NCBI GenBank assembly: GCA_015698045.1
Contig: BLAL01000315.1
Location: forward strand, 825,703 to 889,702
DNA from: Rhizophagus clarus
Lineage: Eukaryota > Glomeromycota > Glomeromycetes > Glomerales > Glomeraceae
DNA length: 64,000 nt
Direction: 5' to 3'
Below are positions 56,534 to 63,981 of the stretch, one piece after another. The notes under the pieces were generated by a model. The model saw only the letters and a program-made list of their open reading frames with translations, searched no databases and was not told the DNA's origin. Position 1 is the stretch's first letter. Each line of letters starts with the position of its first letter. Position numbers and translations under genes: made by a program.

Positions 56534-57806
56534 TTCCCACTTGTAGGGTAGGCTTTTTCATTAAGCCATCATTGAATAGTTTTAGAAGTGCTTCAATACC
56601 TTCTATTATTTTTTCACCACTTAGAGGACGCTCATTCAAAAGTTCTCTATATCGATCAAAAGGTGTTACTGATACTGGGGAATTATTTCTAGTAACACAT
56701 ACATTCTTAACTTGGGACAGGAATTTCTTATACTCATCTCCAAGAGTACGATCATTTATTCCATAAGCTTCTCTAAAAACATATTTAGCCCAAATTTCTG
56801 AATTTTTTACCTTCGATAAGGCGTCTGGTATTAAGTAAAGTTTACGTTCCTTAGGAGAAGGAAAGTTTCGGGCAAATTCCTTTAACAAATTATTCTTTTT
56901 AGCTTCAGCTATTGCCTTCTGCCCATAAGAAGTAAATCGACATCTTAGATCATTCTTGGATGAATCTGTGATGATTCTAGAATCGTTCTTGGATGATCTT
57001 AGATCGATCTTAGATGAATCTGTGATGATTCTAGAATCGTTCTTGGATGATCTTAGATTGATCTTAGATGAACACGTGATCATTTTAGAAGCGTTATTCA
57101 AGGACGATTCCATAAAAATTCTAAGACTAGTATCCCATCGAACTCTGATTGCTAAAGGGTCAGTTTTAGGGCGTCTTAAGTCAAATACTATGAATTCCCT
57201 ACCTAAGGTTAGTTCATCAATGATTGGGGCAATAGAATCTGACTCATTAGTATATTGGCTAATGATGCGCTTTGTATCACTTAAACTACCATGCCCACCA
57301 TGTAGAGAAATATAATTTACATTTTCTCGAATTGCTTTTGGGATGGCAAAGAATCTTTGGGCTACATAAATAGCCGAAATATTTCTATGTCGTCCATGGG
57401 TAAAGTATCCAGTTATTTTTTCTTGGATGTTTTTAGGGGCATCCATTAAATCCTCAAATATAACTACAGTAGCAATTTTGGGGTCAAAGTCTTCTACATC
57501 CGGTATTTGGTGATATGAAATCGCTCTAAAAGTAACGTCTTCACTATCATCAAAGAAATCATTTACTATTTGCCATTTAGGTTCGTCTAAATACCTACAA
57601 ATAAGGACTATTTCATCACAAAGAATATATCGATTTCCATCCTCTTTGGCTTTTGCATCTCCCATTAGTAAATTAAGAAGCATAGTAGTCTTTCCAGAAT
57701 CTGAGCTACCGGCTACAGCAAGACGAAAATTCCATACTGGAGCATATTCATTTCCTTGCCTAGTATCACCGGTATACTCATCCAAATTGTACACATATAA
57801 GTCCAT
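56508..57806 (-). CDS. A32-type (FtsK/HerA) genome-packaging ATPase
   Basis: The product has 432 residues from ATG 57806 (MDLYVYNLDEYTGDT). Walker A is GSSDSGKTT (33-41), Walker B TVVIFEDLMD (113-122), and there is a glutamine sensor in AIYVAQRFFAIPKAIREN (145-162) together with GYFTHGRHRNIS. These are the signatures of the vaccinia A32/Polinton packaging ATPases. Between about 245 and 290 an insert repeats SSKNDSRIITDSSK two and a half times, which is unusual for the family. The C-terminal 140 residues are helical. It should pump element DNA into a capsid, so its presence argues that this element forms, or once formed, particles. It is transcribed divergently from the coiled-coil/Gag genes. 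Confidence 0.92.
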   Translation of the reverse strand: MDLYVYNLDEYTGDTRQGNEYAPVWNFRLAVAGSSDSGKTTMLLNLLMGDAKAKEDGNRYILCDEIVLICRYLDEPKWQIVNDFFDDSEDVTFRAISYHQIPDVEDFDPKIATVVIFEDLMDAPKNIQEKITGYFTHGRHRNISAIYVAQRFFAIPKAIRENVNYISLHGGHGSLSDTKRIISQYTNESDSIAPIIDELTLGREFIVFDLRRPKTDPLAIRVRWDTSLRIFMESSLNNASKMITCSSKINLRSSKNDSRIITDSSKIDLRSSKNDSRIITDSSKNDLRCRFTSYGQKAIAEAKKNNLLKEFARNFPSPKERKLYLIPDALSKVKNSEIWAKYVFREAYGINDRTLGDEYKKFLSQVKNVCVTRNNSPVSVTPFDRYRELLNERPLSGEKIIEGIEALLKLFNDGLMKKPTLQVGINSLFHSF

Positions 57807-57817
57807 TTTAAGCAATT

Positions 57818-57833
57818 AGTAGTATATAATGTA
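57818..57833 (-). promoter_or_regulatory. Repeated CATTATATACTA motif in the divergent ATPase/Gag promoter
   Basis: On the minus strand CATTATATACTA (57831-57820) lies 14 bp before the ATPase ATG. The same 12 bases precede the ATG at 61274 (61290-61279). Both are minus-strand genes of the element. It may be a TATA-like initiator shared by one expression class. Confidence 0.45.
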
Positions 57834-57846
57834 TAGTATATTCAAA

Positions 57847-58497
57847 ATGGCATATGTTCCTACTGATCCTACAGGCGTTCCTCCAGCACATTTAGTAGCA
57901 ATGGATATTAATCAGCTAATTAATACACTTAAGAATGGCGCAGATGCCCTGCTGGTAAATGGTCGAATGACTATTACACCAAATCTTATAAATATTAATC
58001 ATGAGATTAAGCACATTATTGGATTAATTATAGATCATGGTATACAGGTTGAAGAAAGAGCAAGACAAACTAGGGAAGAGCTTGATACTTCAACTGGTTT
58101 ATTAAATTTTTTGCAAGAAGTGACCAATGCTAGAGAACGTGAGATTCATAGTATTAGACAGCATCTTATTGCATGTCAAAATGAGAGAAACGGATTGCAA
58201 AATGAGAGAAATCATCTGGTAAATGCAAATCGTGATCAAGCTAATTAATTACAAGATCAGCAAGTACGGCAAAGAAGAATTAGGGATACTTTGCAACAAA
58301 GAAATAATAGATTAACACACCAACTTGCAATAGAACGACTTACATCTAGAAACTTGGGACGAATTCGTGATAGAATGCAAGCACAATTGGCTGTACTTAG
58401 AATTCAAGCGCAGTGGTTTCGAATTAGACAAGCAAATCCCATAGTCAACAATCCTCCTCCAGATAATCCACAAATAATATGGCTACCGTTGCAATAG
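57847..58497 (+). pseudogene. Coiled-coil protein upstream of Gag, one in-frame stop
   Basis: From ATG 57847 (MAYVPTDPTGVPPAHLVAMD) the frame is open to a TAA at 58246-58248 and continues open in the same frame to 58497, so one 216-residue gene seems to have gained a single stop (CAA to TAA is likely, within a glutamine-rich stretch). Residues 20-75 are helical; 75-190 are a long coiled coil rich in R, Q, E and N (ACQNERNGLQNERNHLV, RRIRDTLQQRNNRLTHQLA). The end overlaps the Gag start by 19 bp in another frame. Small coiled-coil ORFs ahead of Gag would fit a retroelement-derived cassette. No known domain recognised. Confidence 0.7.
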
Positions 58498-59933
58498 GAA
58501 TGCCAGTTTTTGCTGGAAATGATGACGATGATCTTGAGAGATTTTTTGAGTTATATAAGGGCTATATTCATAGTATTGGAATTGATCCATCGGCTGTTGC
58601 TGGTAATCCAGCAGGTTGGAAGAAAGCTATGGGTATACTTCGTGCTTGCTTAACTGGTCCGGCCTCCAGATGGTATGATGCTAATATCCTAGGAAAGAGA
58701 GTTAGACTTAGAAATATTCTTCTTAGTAATTTGCATGGAGATGAGGCCACATTTAAGGGTATGGCTGGTAATGCTGGTGTTAATTGTCCAGTAGCTACAT
58801 GGGTTAACCCTTCTGGTGCAAGAGATATTATGGCACCTGGTGGTGCAGGTGCTAATGTTCTAGTTACTAATGTTTGGCCTGATTATGCTATAGAAGGGAA
58901 TAGAAATATTTGGCTAAATCGTGCTGGTATGGAATTTACTAATGACCCTCTTAACCACAATGTTGCTGGTGCTGTTGCTGGTGCTGGTGCTGGTGCAATA
59001 ATTCCTGGTGGAGCTGATGCCGGTCATCCGTATGTAATTCCAGCCCGTCCCTGTCATGTTCTAATTAAAATGCGTAATGAATTTCCTACACAACAGAATG
59101 CCAGACGTCAGTTAAGGTTTGGTAACCTTTTTCAGGAAAATATGCCTGTTCGAGATTTCTATGATAAAGTTAGAAGAAGTGCTGAACTATTAGGTTATGG
59201 TAATGATGTTTTAGTTAATCAGTTTCTAAGAGGTCTAAATGATGATTGTGCTATTGAGGCTGAAAGGATTGGTGCTGAACGAGATATAGAAGAATTAGTA
59301 GGTCTTCTTGAACGAGTTGAAAAAAGAAAGGCTGAATTACGTCTTGGTAAAGAAAGACGAGAAAATATACAGTATCAGAGGGATAGACAAATTATTCCAG
59401 AGCAATTGCCACCAGTTAGTCAGGAGCCAGTTATATTAAAACCAGTACAAAATCATGCAGTTACCCAAGGAGAAATGAGTCGATTATTGCAACAACAGGC
59501 TGAAGGGTTTCAATCCCAAATTCGTCAATTACAGGAAAGTCTTAAGGCTCGAGATGTAAAGCCTGTTTATAGACCTAAGCCTAAGCCTACGCCTCGATAT
59601 CATGATGATTGGAATGATATTCCTGATGAAGCTTTTAATCCGCCTGATGAAGATGAGGTTGATGATAGGCATTTACAACAGTTATTTGATGCAGTACCAG
59701 GTAGACCTGCTCCTAGAAATACATTAGAACAAAGATTAGCTGGTAAGATTGCTAAAAGAATCGCAAAAGCTAGAAAAAGACGTGAAGATGCAGAGTTAAA
59801 TAGGGCAATGCGTGAACTTTCCTTAGATGATCATGATGATCCTATGGATACTTCCAATGCTATTCGAGGTGTACCTATAGAATTGGTTCAAGGTGAGAAT
59901 GGAGAAATTATGCTCATCCAAAAAAAAAGATAG
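58479..59933 (+). CDS. Retroelement-type Gag (capsid-like) protein
   Basis: The product has 484 residues from ATG 58479. Residues 1-70 read MATVAIGMPVFAGNDDDDLE and then WKKAMGILRACLTGPASRWYD, the GF-x-x-x-F...L-x-G-x-A-x-x-W-Y pattern of Ty3/gypsy-type Gag capsid N-domains. A Gly/Ala-rich insert of about 120 residues (90-190) interrupts it. Residues 215-285 form the C-domain, with a major-homology-like segment NQFLRGLNDDCAIEAERIG and a following ELVGLLERVEKRKAEL. No CCHC zinc knuckle is present; instead a basic, proline-rich tail follows (PVYRPKPKPTPRYHDD). The gene ends at a slippery run of A with the protease frame in -1. The Gag lies inside a Polinton-like element with no reverse transcriptase, LTR or RNase H. 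The assignment comes from motif pattern. Confidence 0.78.
   Translation: MATVAIGMPVFAGNDDDDLERFFELYKGYIHSIGIDPSAVAGNPAGWKKAMGILRACLTGPASRWYDANILGKRVRLRNILLSNLHGDEATFKGMAGNAGVNCPVATWVNPSGARDIMAPGGAGANVLVTNVWPDYAIEGNRNIWLNRAGMEFTNDPLNHNVAGAVAGAGAGAIIPGGADAGHPYVIPARPCHVLIKMRNEFPTQQNARRQLRFGNLFQENMPVRDFYDKVRRSAELLGYGNDVLVNQFLRGLNDDCAIEAERIGAERDIEELVGLLERVEKRKAELRLGKERRENIQYQRDRQIIPEQLPPVSQEPVILKPVQNHAVTQGEMSRLLQQQAEGFQSQIRQLQESLKARDVKPVYRPKPKPTPRYHDDWNDIPDEAFNPPDEDEVDDRHLQQLFDAVPGRPAPRNTLEQRLAGKIAKRIAKARKRREDAELNRAMRELSLDDHDDPMDTSNAIRGVPIELVQGENGEIMLIQKKR
59921..59927 (+). promoter_or_regulatory. A_AAA_AAA slippery heptamer for -1 frameshifting
   Basis: The last Gag codons are CAA AAA AAA AGA TAG, so A_AAA_AAA sits in the Gag frame six bases before the TAG. 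A -1 slip at 59927 enters AAG ATA GTT TCA, which is open through to the retropepsin-like region. This is the arrangement used by many retroviruses and Ty3-type elements to join Gag to Pro. I did not identify a clear downstream stem-loop or pseudoknot by eye. Confidence 0.7.
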
Positions 59934-60628
59934 TTTCAAATAAAGGTAAACCATCACCACCAGCAATTAAATCAGCACCATCTAAATTGATATCTAAATC
60001 CACTAAAATGGTAAAAATCCCTGCTATTAAGCCATCAACGAATTTTACTAAAACGGAGCTCTTAAATCTTCTAAAACTTGCTGATATCAGAAAGATTATT
60101 CAGGAGATCGTCTATAAAATATTAGAAAATTATGATAGCGCCCCTCAAGAACAACCAGCAGTACAGGAAGAGTATTTGGGTCCAACGGCTATGGATATTG
60201 ATGTCGCTCGATTGGAAAATACTAAAGATCTTTTAGCTATAAATGGAAATGTAAATGGGGTGAATATTCAGTGTCTAGCGGATTCCTGTGCTAATGTTTC
60301 CTTTATCTAAGAAGAAGCATGTCACGAACTAAAACTAAAAGTTGATAAATCTATAAAGCATAGTATTACTGGTGCATCAGGGGATGGTGAGACATTTGGT
60401 ATAGTAAAAAATGTATCGATAAACCTTTCACCACCACAGAGTGGTAGTTGTATCATTAAAGAAGATCTTGTAGTCCTAAAAGGGTATAAGCATAAAGAAA
60501 TTGGTTTGAGCCGAGCGTGCCTTAGAAGGTATAATTATGATATTCATGAATCTCAAAATCATATCGCCCTTACCTGCAATGATAAAGACTATTTTATTCC
60601 TATAATTCCAGATGCAAATAGGACATAA
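59928..60628 (+). pseudogene. Retropepsin-like aspartic protease frame (-1 to Gag), one in-frame stop
   Basis: The -1 frame is open from the slippery site through a basic/proline linker (KPSPPAIKSAPSK) and helical spacer to the protease-like region. GVNIQCLADSCANVSFI has the catalytic Asp in D-S-C-A where retropepsins have D-S/T-G-A. A TAA at 60308-60310 follows SFI, then the same frame continues to 60626-60628 with a flap-like HSITGASGDGETFGIV and a second hydrophobic block HKEIGLSRACLRRYNYDI, which matches the ILGxDxL region. Strand order therefore fits a retropepsin. The missing Gly after the catalytic Asp and the in-frame stop suggest this copy is not active. No ATG start is needed if it is made by frameshifting. 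Confidence 0.65.
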
Positions 60629-60650
60629 AAAAATATAAAATTAGATCCAT

Positions 60651-61274
60651 TTAATAAGGGTAGTCTGGATCTTCATCAGAATCGCTTGAATCATCACTTA
60701 GATCCTCATCAGATTCATCAGATTCATTCGGCATCAATTGCCAATTTGCAGGATTGTCTGGATCTTCATCTCCCCAGTAATCTGGTTGCCAAGATGATTC
60801 TTCTTCTGGTTCACCGAATCCTGGGATTTCATAAGGATCCAACCCATTAGCTAGCATGTTAATATGATAAATTATATAAATCTTTTCTGTATCTTTATAT
60901 GCAAATCCACCTTGTAACATAATTTTTTCTATCTCTACTTGATACGCAAAAGCTACCTTTTTTTTATCAGCCAAATCCATAAATTTTTTATATAGAGAAT
61001 CTTTAAGAGCTTTATTCGTACCTACATATTTTTTATAAGCATGTTCTAATTCTTCATCACTATTCTTATAATCCATTACAGCTTTCCAGTAGTCCTCTTC
61101 GGCAAGCTGGTTAAGTTGATACATGATAACACGAGCAATTTCATGTATCTGAAATATATCTGTTCTCTCGATTGAAGCATTTACAGTGTGGCCAGTTTCC
61201 TTGATTGGAATATTTAGCCAATTTTCTACCCACTCTGGGGATACATCTAAGAATGTAGCAATGTCAGTATACAT
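60651..61274 (-). CDS. Acidic-tailed protein of unknown function
   Basis: The product has 207 residues from ATG 61274 (MYTDIATFLDVSPEWVENWL). Residues 1-140 are helical and polar (IARVIMYQLNQLAEEDYWKA, LYKKFMDLADKKKVAFAY). The last 60 residues are strongly acidic (PEEESSWQPDYWGDEDPD, then SDEDLSDDSSDSDEDPDY). It converges on the protease frame with a 22-bp gap. Upstream it has both the CATTATATACTA motif and the ATATAGTCGATATATAGG module. No family is recognised. The acidic tail could mimic DNA or bind a basic protein such as the Gag tail; this is speculation. Confidence 0.75.
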   Translation of the reverse strand: MYTDIATFLDVSPEWVENWLNIPIKETGHTVNASIERTDIFQIHEIARVIMYQLNQLAEEDYWKAVMDYKNSDEELEHAYKKYVGTNKALKDSLYKKFMDLADKKKVAFAYQVEIEKIMLQGGFAYKDTEKIYIIYHINMLANGLDPYEIPGFGEPEEESSWQPDYWGDEDPDNPANWQLMPNESDESDEDLSDDSSDSDEDPDYPY

Positions 61275-61296
61275 TTTTTAGTATATAATGGATATC

Positions 61297-61342
61297 AATT
61301 TATTTTTTTTTGGATACCTATATATCGACTATATTTAATTAT
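61297..61342 (-). promoter_or_regulatory. Shared promoter-like module upstream of the acidic protein gene
   Basis: Read on the minus strand this gives ATTAAATATAGTCGATATAT and then AGGTATCCAAAAAAAAATAA, which is nearly the same as the block before the helicase gene (50264-50302). The match extends over about 40 bp with four to five differences, much more than chance AT-richness would give. Confidence 0.5.
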
Positions 61343-61376
61343 AATTTTTTGGGGGTATTTAAAAAAAAAATATAAT

Positions 61377-62474
61377 CTATTTTGTATCATTATAGATACG
61401 TACTAGATTGGGGACGTCTTCTTGTAATCTATCAGCTGGCTCCCATGTAGATTCATCTTCTGGATAGCGCTCCCATTTGACTAAGTATTGGAGTTGACCC
61501 TTTCTAGTGCGGTGCTTGAGAATTTTCTCAGGTACATATCTTTTTGGCCGTCCTTTTATGACCGAATCAGGTGGGGGTTTTTCATTAGCTGGAATAACCT
61601 GTAGTTCTTTTCTAGTATATGCACATCTAGATACTCCTAACCTGCCATGTGGTCCATCAAGTAAATATGTAGGCGGTTGTTCAGGAGAAAGGATAAGCTT
61701 CTTAATTATACGAACTTTTGGGTCCCATTTAATGTCACCTATTCTGAACTTACCATGTAATTTTTTTCCAAGTACTGATATAGGTTCATGAAGTTTGGTT
61801 CGAACTTGTGTCCCCTCTAATAGTAATTCTGTATTCTTGTCAATTTTAGGTGGACCTTCTGGGATTTTAGGCGGATCTTTTTGCCACTTTTTATCTACTA
61901 ATCTTACTATATCATGGAAGTCTTCAGACCATTCTACTGATGTTTCACCAGTTTTTAGTTCCTGTGCTGTCATTCTTCTAAAAAGCGGTTTTTCTATAGC
62001 CTGAATTGCTCTCTCTGCAAATGATTGCTGTTTATGACGTTCAGGTTCTCCAAATCTCATCATAACTCCAATGCTATTAAGGAAAAAATCACGTATTTGT
62101 GAATTGGTAAATTCTGAACCAGAATCAGTTTCTAGTCTATGGGTAGGAGGTTGGATACGACCACGTCCATATATTTTAATAAATGCTTTTAATACACTAT
62201 TAGCTGTCTTATTTTTAATAGGCTCCGCATCTACTCGTTTTCTGGATATTTCTACTACTACGAGAAAATAATGGTATCCCTTAGGGTCTATAGGCATTTC
62301 TGCTAAATCAGACTGCTGGGTAGCATTTTCTTTCCAGACGATTACTTTTGGACGCTCAGATCTTTTTTCCTTTAGAGGTCTTCGATAGATGTTATAATGC
62401 TCTTGGTCTTTAAGAAGACGTGCTGGTACCCCTGATAGGTTATAAAATTTGTAATACCTCTCTAAAGGGGTCAT
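61377..62474 (-). CDS. Polinton-type DDE integrase with C-terminal chromodomain
   Basis: The product has 365 residues from ATG 62474 (MTPLERYYKFYNLSGVPARL). The retroviral-type integrase core has ATQQSDLAEMP (Asp 56), HRLETDSGSEFTNSQI (Asp 117) and KQQSFAERAIQ (Glu 154), with about 36 residues between the last two. No N-terminal HHCC finger is obvious. A chromodomain closes the protein (about 313-355: YVPEKILKHRTRKGQLQYLV, KWERYPEDESTWEPADRLQ), as in Polinton integrases and chromoviral Ty3 integrases. It would cut and join the TIR ends to target DNA, and the chromodomain may steer insertion to modified histones. The reading frame is intact. It diverges from the zinc-ribbon gene at 62521. Confidence 0.93.
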   Translation of the reverse strand: MTPLERYYKFYNLSGVPARLLKDQEHYNIYRRPLKEKRSERPKVIVWKENATQQSDLAEMPIDPKGYHYFLVVVEISRKRVDAEPIKNKTANSVLKAFIKIYGRGRIQPPTHRLETDSGSEFTNSQIRDFFLNSIGVMMRFGEPERHKQQSFAERAIQAIEKPLFRRMTAQELKTGETSVEWSEDFHDIVRLVDKKWQKDPPKIPEGPPKIDKNTELLLEGTQVRTKLHEPISVLGKKLHGKFRIGDIKWDPKVRIIKKLILSPEQPPTYLLDGPHGRLGVSRCAYTRKELQVIPANEKPPPDSVIKGRPKRYVPEKILKHRTRKGQLQYLVKWERYPEDESTWEPADRLQEDVPNLVRIYNDTK

Positions 62475-62520
62475 ATCGCTCAAAATTAAAGTTTTACTTC
62501 TAGAATTCAAATTTGTGGAT

Positions 62521-62835
62521 ATGACAGAGATACATTGTACAAAGTGTAAAAAGAAGACAGAAACGTCTTCAGAAGTTCAGGATATGACTGATAAAGGTCG
62601 ATATCGAATTCATGGTGATTGTATTATTTGTGGGACGCACAAGAATACCCTTACTGGTGAGAATTGGGAGGTTAAAACACATAGTAAAAGAGAAATTCTA
62701 GACGCTAAGAAAAAGAGAAAGAAGACGGCTACAAATAAGAAAGCTAAGAAACTTGGTCTTAAGATTTTGGATGCCGATGACAAAGTTCAGGCTTATATTA
62801 AGAAGTATTTAAGAGAAGCGACGAAAGAGGATTAA
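62521..62835 (+). CDS. Small zinc-ribbon protein (DUF5679-like)
   Basis: The product has 104 residues from ATG 62521. IHCTKCKKKTETSSEVQ, then KGRYRIHGDCIICGTHKNTL, has two CxxC knuckles with the central KGRxRxxGxCxxCG phrase of DUF5679-type zinc ribbons known from large DNA viruses and some Polinton-like viruses. The second half is very basic (KREILDAKKKRKKTATNKKA), suggesting nucleic-acid binding. It could be a virion core or packaging-associated DNA-binding protein. The domain name is from memory of the pattern. Confidence 0.72.
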   Translation: MTEIHCTKCKKKTETSSEVQDMTDKGRYRIHGDCIICGTHKNTLTGENWEVKTHSKREILDAKKKRKKTATNKKAKKLGLKILDADDKVQAYIKKYLREATKED

Positions 62836-62874
62836 TTGAAAATATAACACTATTTATTAGTGATAAACATAACA

Positions 62875-63150
62875 ATGGGAAGACCAACAACTCCTCCAAG
62901 TACTTCGAGATTAGAAAGTGACGAAAAAGAAGAGATACCAGCTCCTACACAAGGTGATAGCTCTATAAGTGAATATTTTGAGTCAATAAAATTGTATGCT
63001 ATAGCCCGGAATGAGAATTTAGATGATGTAGACATTAAAGTAGCATTTATTCTTGGATTAAAACTAGATTATGCAAAGCGTGCTAAAGAGTTTGGTTTTA
63101 AAAAACCATTAAAAGAGATAGTTGAACATTTAGTTGGTGATCGATATTAG
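62875..63150 (+). CDS. Mini-Gag: second Gag C-domain-like protein
   Basis: The product has 91 residues from ATG 62875 (MGRPTTPPSTSRLESDEKEE). After an acidic, proline-rich head, ISEYFESIKLYAIARNENLD followed by IKVAFILGLKLDYAKRAKEF and KKPLKEIVEHL lines up with the Gag C-domain at residues 224-280 of the 58479 protein (DFYDKVRRSAEL..., NQFLRGLNDDCAIEAERIG, DIEELVGLLERV): hydrophobic-x-GL-x-x-D-x-A-x-x-A and then L-x-E-I/L-V-x-x-L. It therefore looks like a free-standing capsid C-terminal domain. It ends just before the right TIR. The role is unknown; a minor structural protein or an assembly regulator are both possible. Confidence 0.6.
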   Translation: MGRPTTPPSTSRLESDEKEEIPAPTQGDSSISEYFESIKLYAIARNENLDDVDIKVAFILGLKLDYAKRAKEFGFKKPLKEIVEHLVGDRY

Positions 63151-63153
63151 CTG

Positions 63154-63770
63154 TTTTTTTTTTCAGGTATATTTGTATGCTATTGGGAGGCATAGGGATT
63201 TGGTACGAGTAGGTATATATAGGTAGTTGGTACAAGAAGTGATGCGATATATACCTAATATTTTGGTACAAAGAGCAGGATTTTTCACCGTACCAAATTC
63301 TGACCACTTTTTGTACCAGGAAAATAGTGAAATTGGCGTTCTGAAGGCTTTAGAAATGTAAAATTGATACTTTTGGATCTGGTGCATTGGTCCGAGAATT
63401 TTTTCCAAAAAGTTTTATATTATACGATATGTATGGGGGTATATATGTATGATGTCTGGAGTTGGATAATATTTTTGGAAATTGTCTTCGTACCATTGTA
63501 CCAAACCATTATTGTGTATGATTTTGCCTTTATTTTGTGATTTTGATGGTTATTTGATATGTTTTCTGGTACGAGGACTGGTACGAAGTTGGTACGAGGG
63601 GTATATATAGGAGGTTGTACCGGGGGAAATGGTATTTATCTATGGTATTGTTAGAGACGCGTCGTAAGGCGCTGGAAGGCTAACTGGAAGGGGATCTGGT
63701 AGGGTTTCCCCACGGATGGGGGATGTATAGGGGCTTTAGCCACCGCTGGGCTTCGCCCGGCACCGACGAC
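63154..63770 (-). repeat. Right terminal inverted repeat
   Basis: This is the reverse complement of 49640-50255, from TTTTTTTTTTCAGGTATATT on the inside to CACCGACGAC at 63770. Scattered single-base differences and one extra T in the inner homopolymer separate it from the left copy. The inner end begins only a few bases after the stop codon of the mini-Gag gene. Confidence 0.95.
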
Positions 63771-63981
63771 GCGCAGAAATCCATGAAATTTTTCAGTGCT
63801 GCGTATTGGTATGTCTTCAGATCTGCGGACCAAAATTTTTCCTGATGTACAGTATCAATGCACTTAAAAAACATTGTGTTAATTTATTTTGGAGTATTTT
63901 AATTAATATTTGAATTGTACTAGAATTATTTTTATTGTTATAGAATGATTAACAGATATACTCAATATATTTTTAATTGTG
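63771..63981. other. Right flank of the Polinton-like insertion
   Basis: The flank continues the interrupted host sequence: GCGCAGAAATCCATGAAATT on this side, GAAAAATTTCGCAG and CTTGCAGATCTGCGCA on the left side (49570-49639). A second CAGATCTGCGGACC lies at 63816-63829, so the target was an older CAGATCTGCG-rich repeat. A related phrase is found near 37640-37830. No gene is present. Confidence 0.6.

Larger units (their letters stand above)
49640..63770. mobile_element. 14.1-kb Polinton/Maverick-like element with Gag-Pro module
   Basis: The ends are inverted repeats of about 616 bp, nearly identical. Both are flanked by GCGCA (49635-49639 and 63771-63775), an apparent 5-bp target duplication in the host site CAGATCT-GCGCA-GAAATCC. 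The content, in order: SF3 helicase (+), OTU-PolB (+), small helical protein (+), hairpin repeats, 2-cysteine-adaptor protein (+), zinc-binding protein (+), A32 ATPase (-), coiled-coil ORF (+, one stop), Gag-like (+), retropepsin-like by -1 frameshift (+, one stop), acidic protein (-), chromodomain integrase (-), zinc-ribbon protein (+), mini-Gag (+). PolB, integrase and A32 ATPase are Polinton hallmarks. Jelly-roll major and minor capsid proteins and the adenain-type protease are not found. Gene spacing is tight and virus-like, and no introns are needed. Near-identical ends imply a recent insertion. Confidence 0.93.

Noticed and set aside
58246-60310. Alternative genetic code reading TAA as an amino acid
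   Set aside because: All other genes of the element end at TAA, TAG or TGA in the expected place; only two isolated stops are involved.
57847-60628. A complete LTR retrotransposon inserted in the Polinton-like element
   Set aside because: No LTRs, reverse transcriptase, RNase H or primer-binding site are seen around the Gag-Pro module, and the nearby integrase is on the other strand and of Polinton type.
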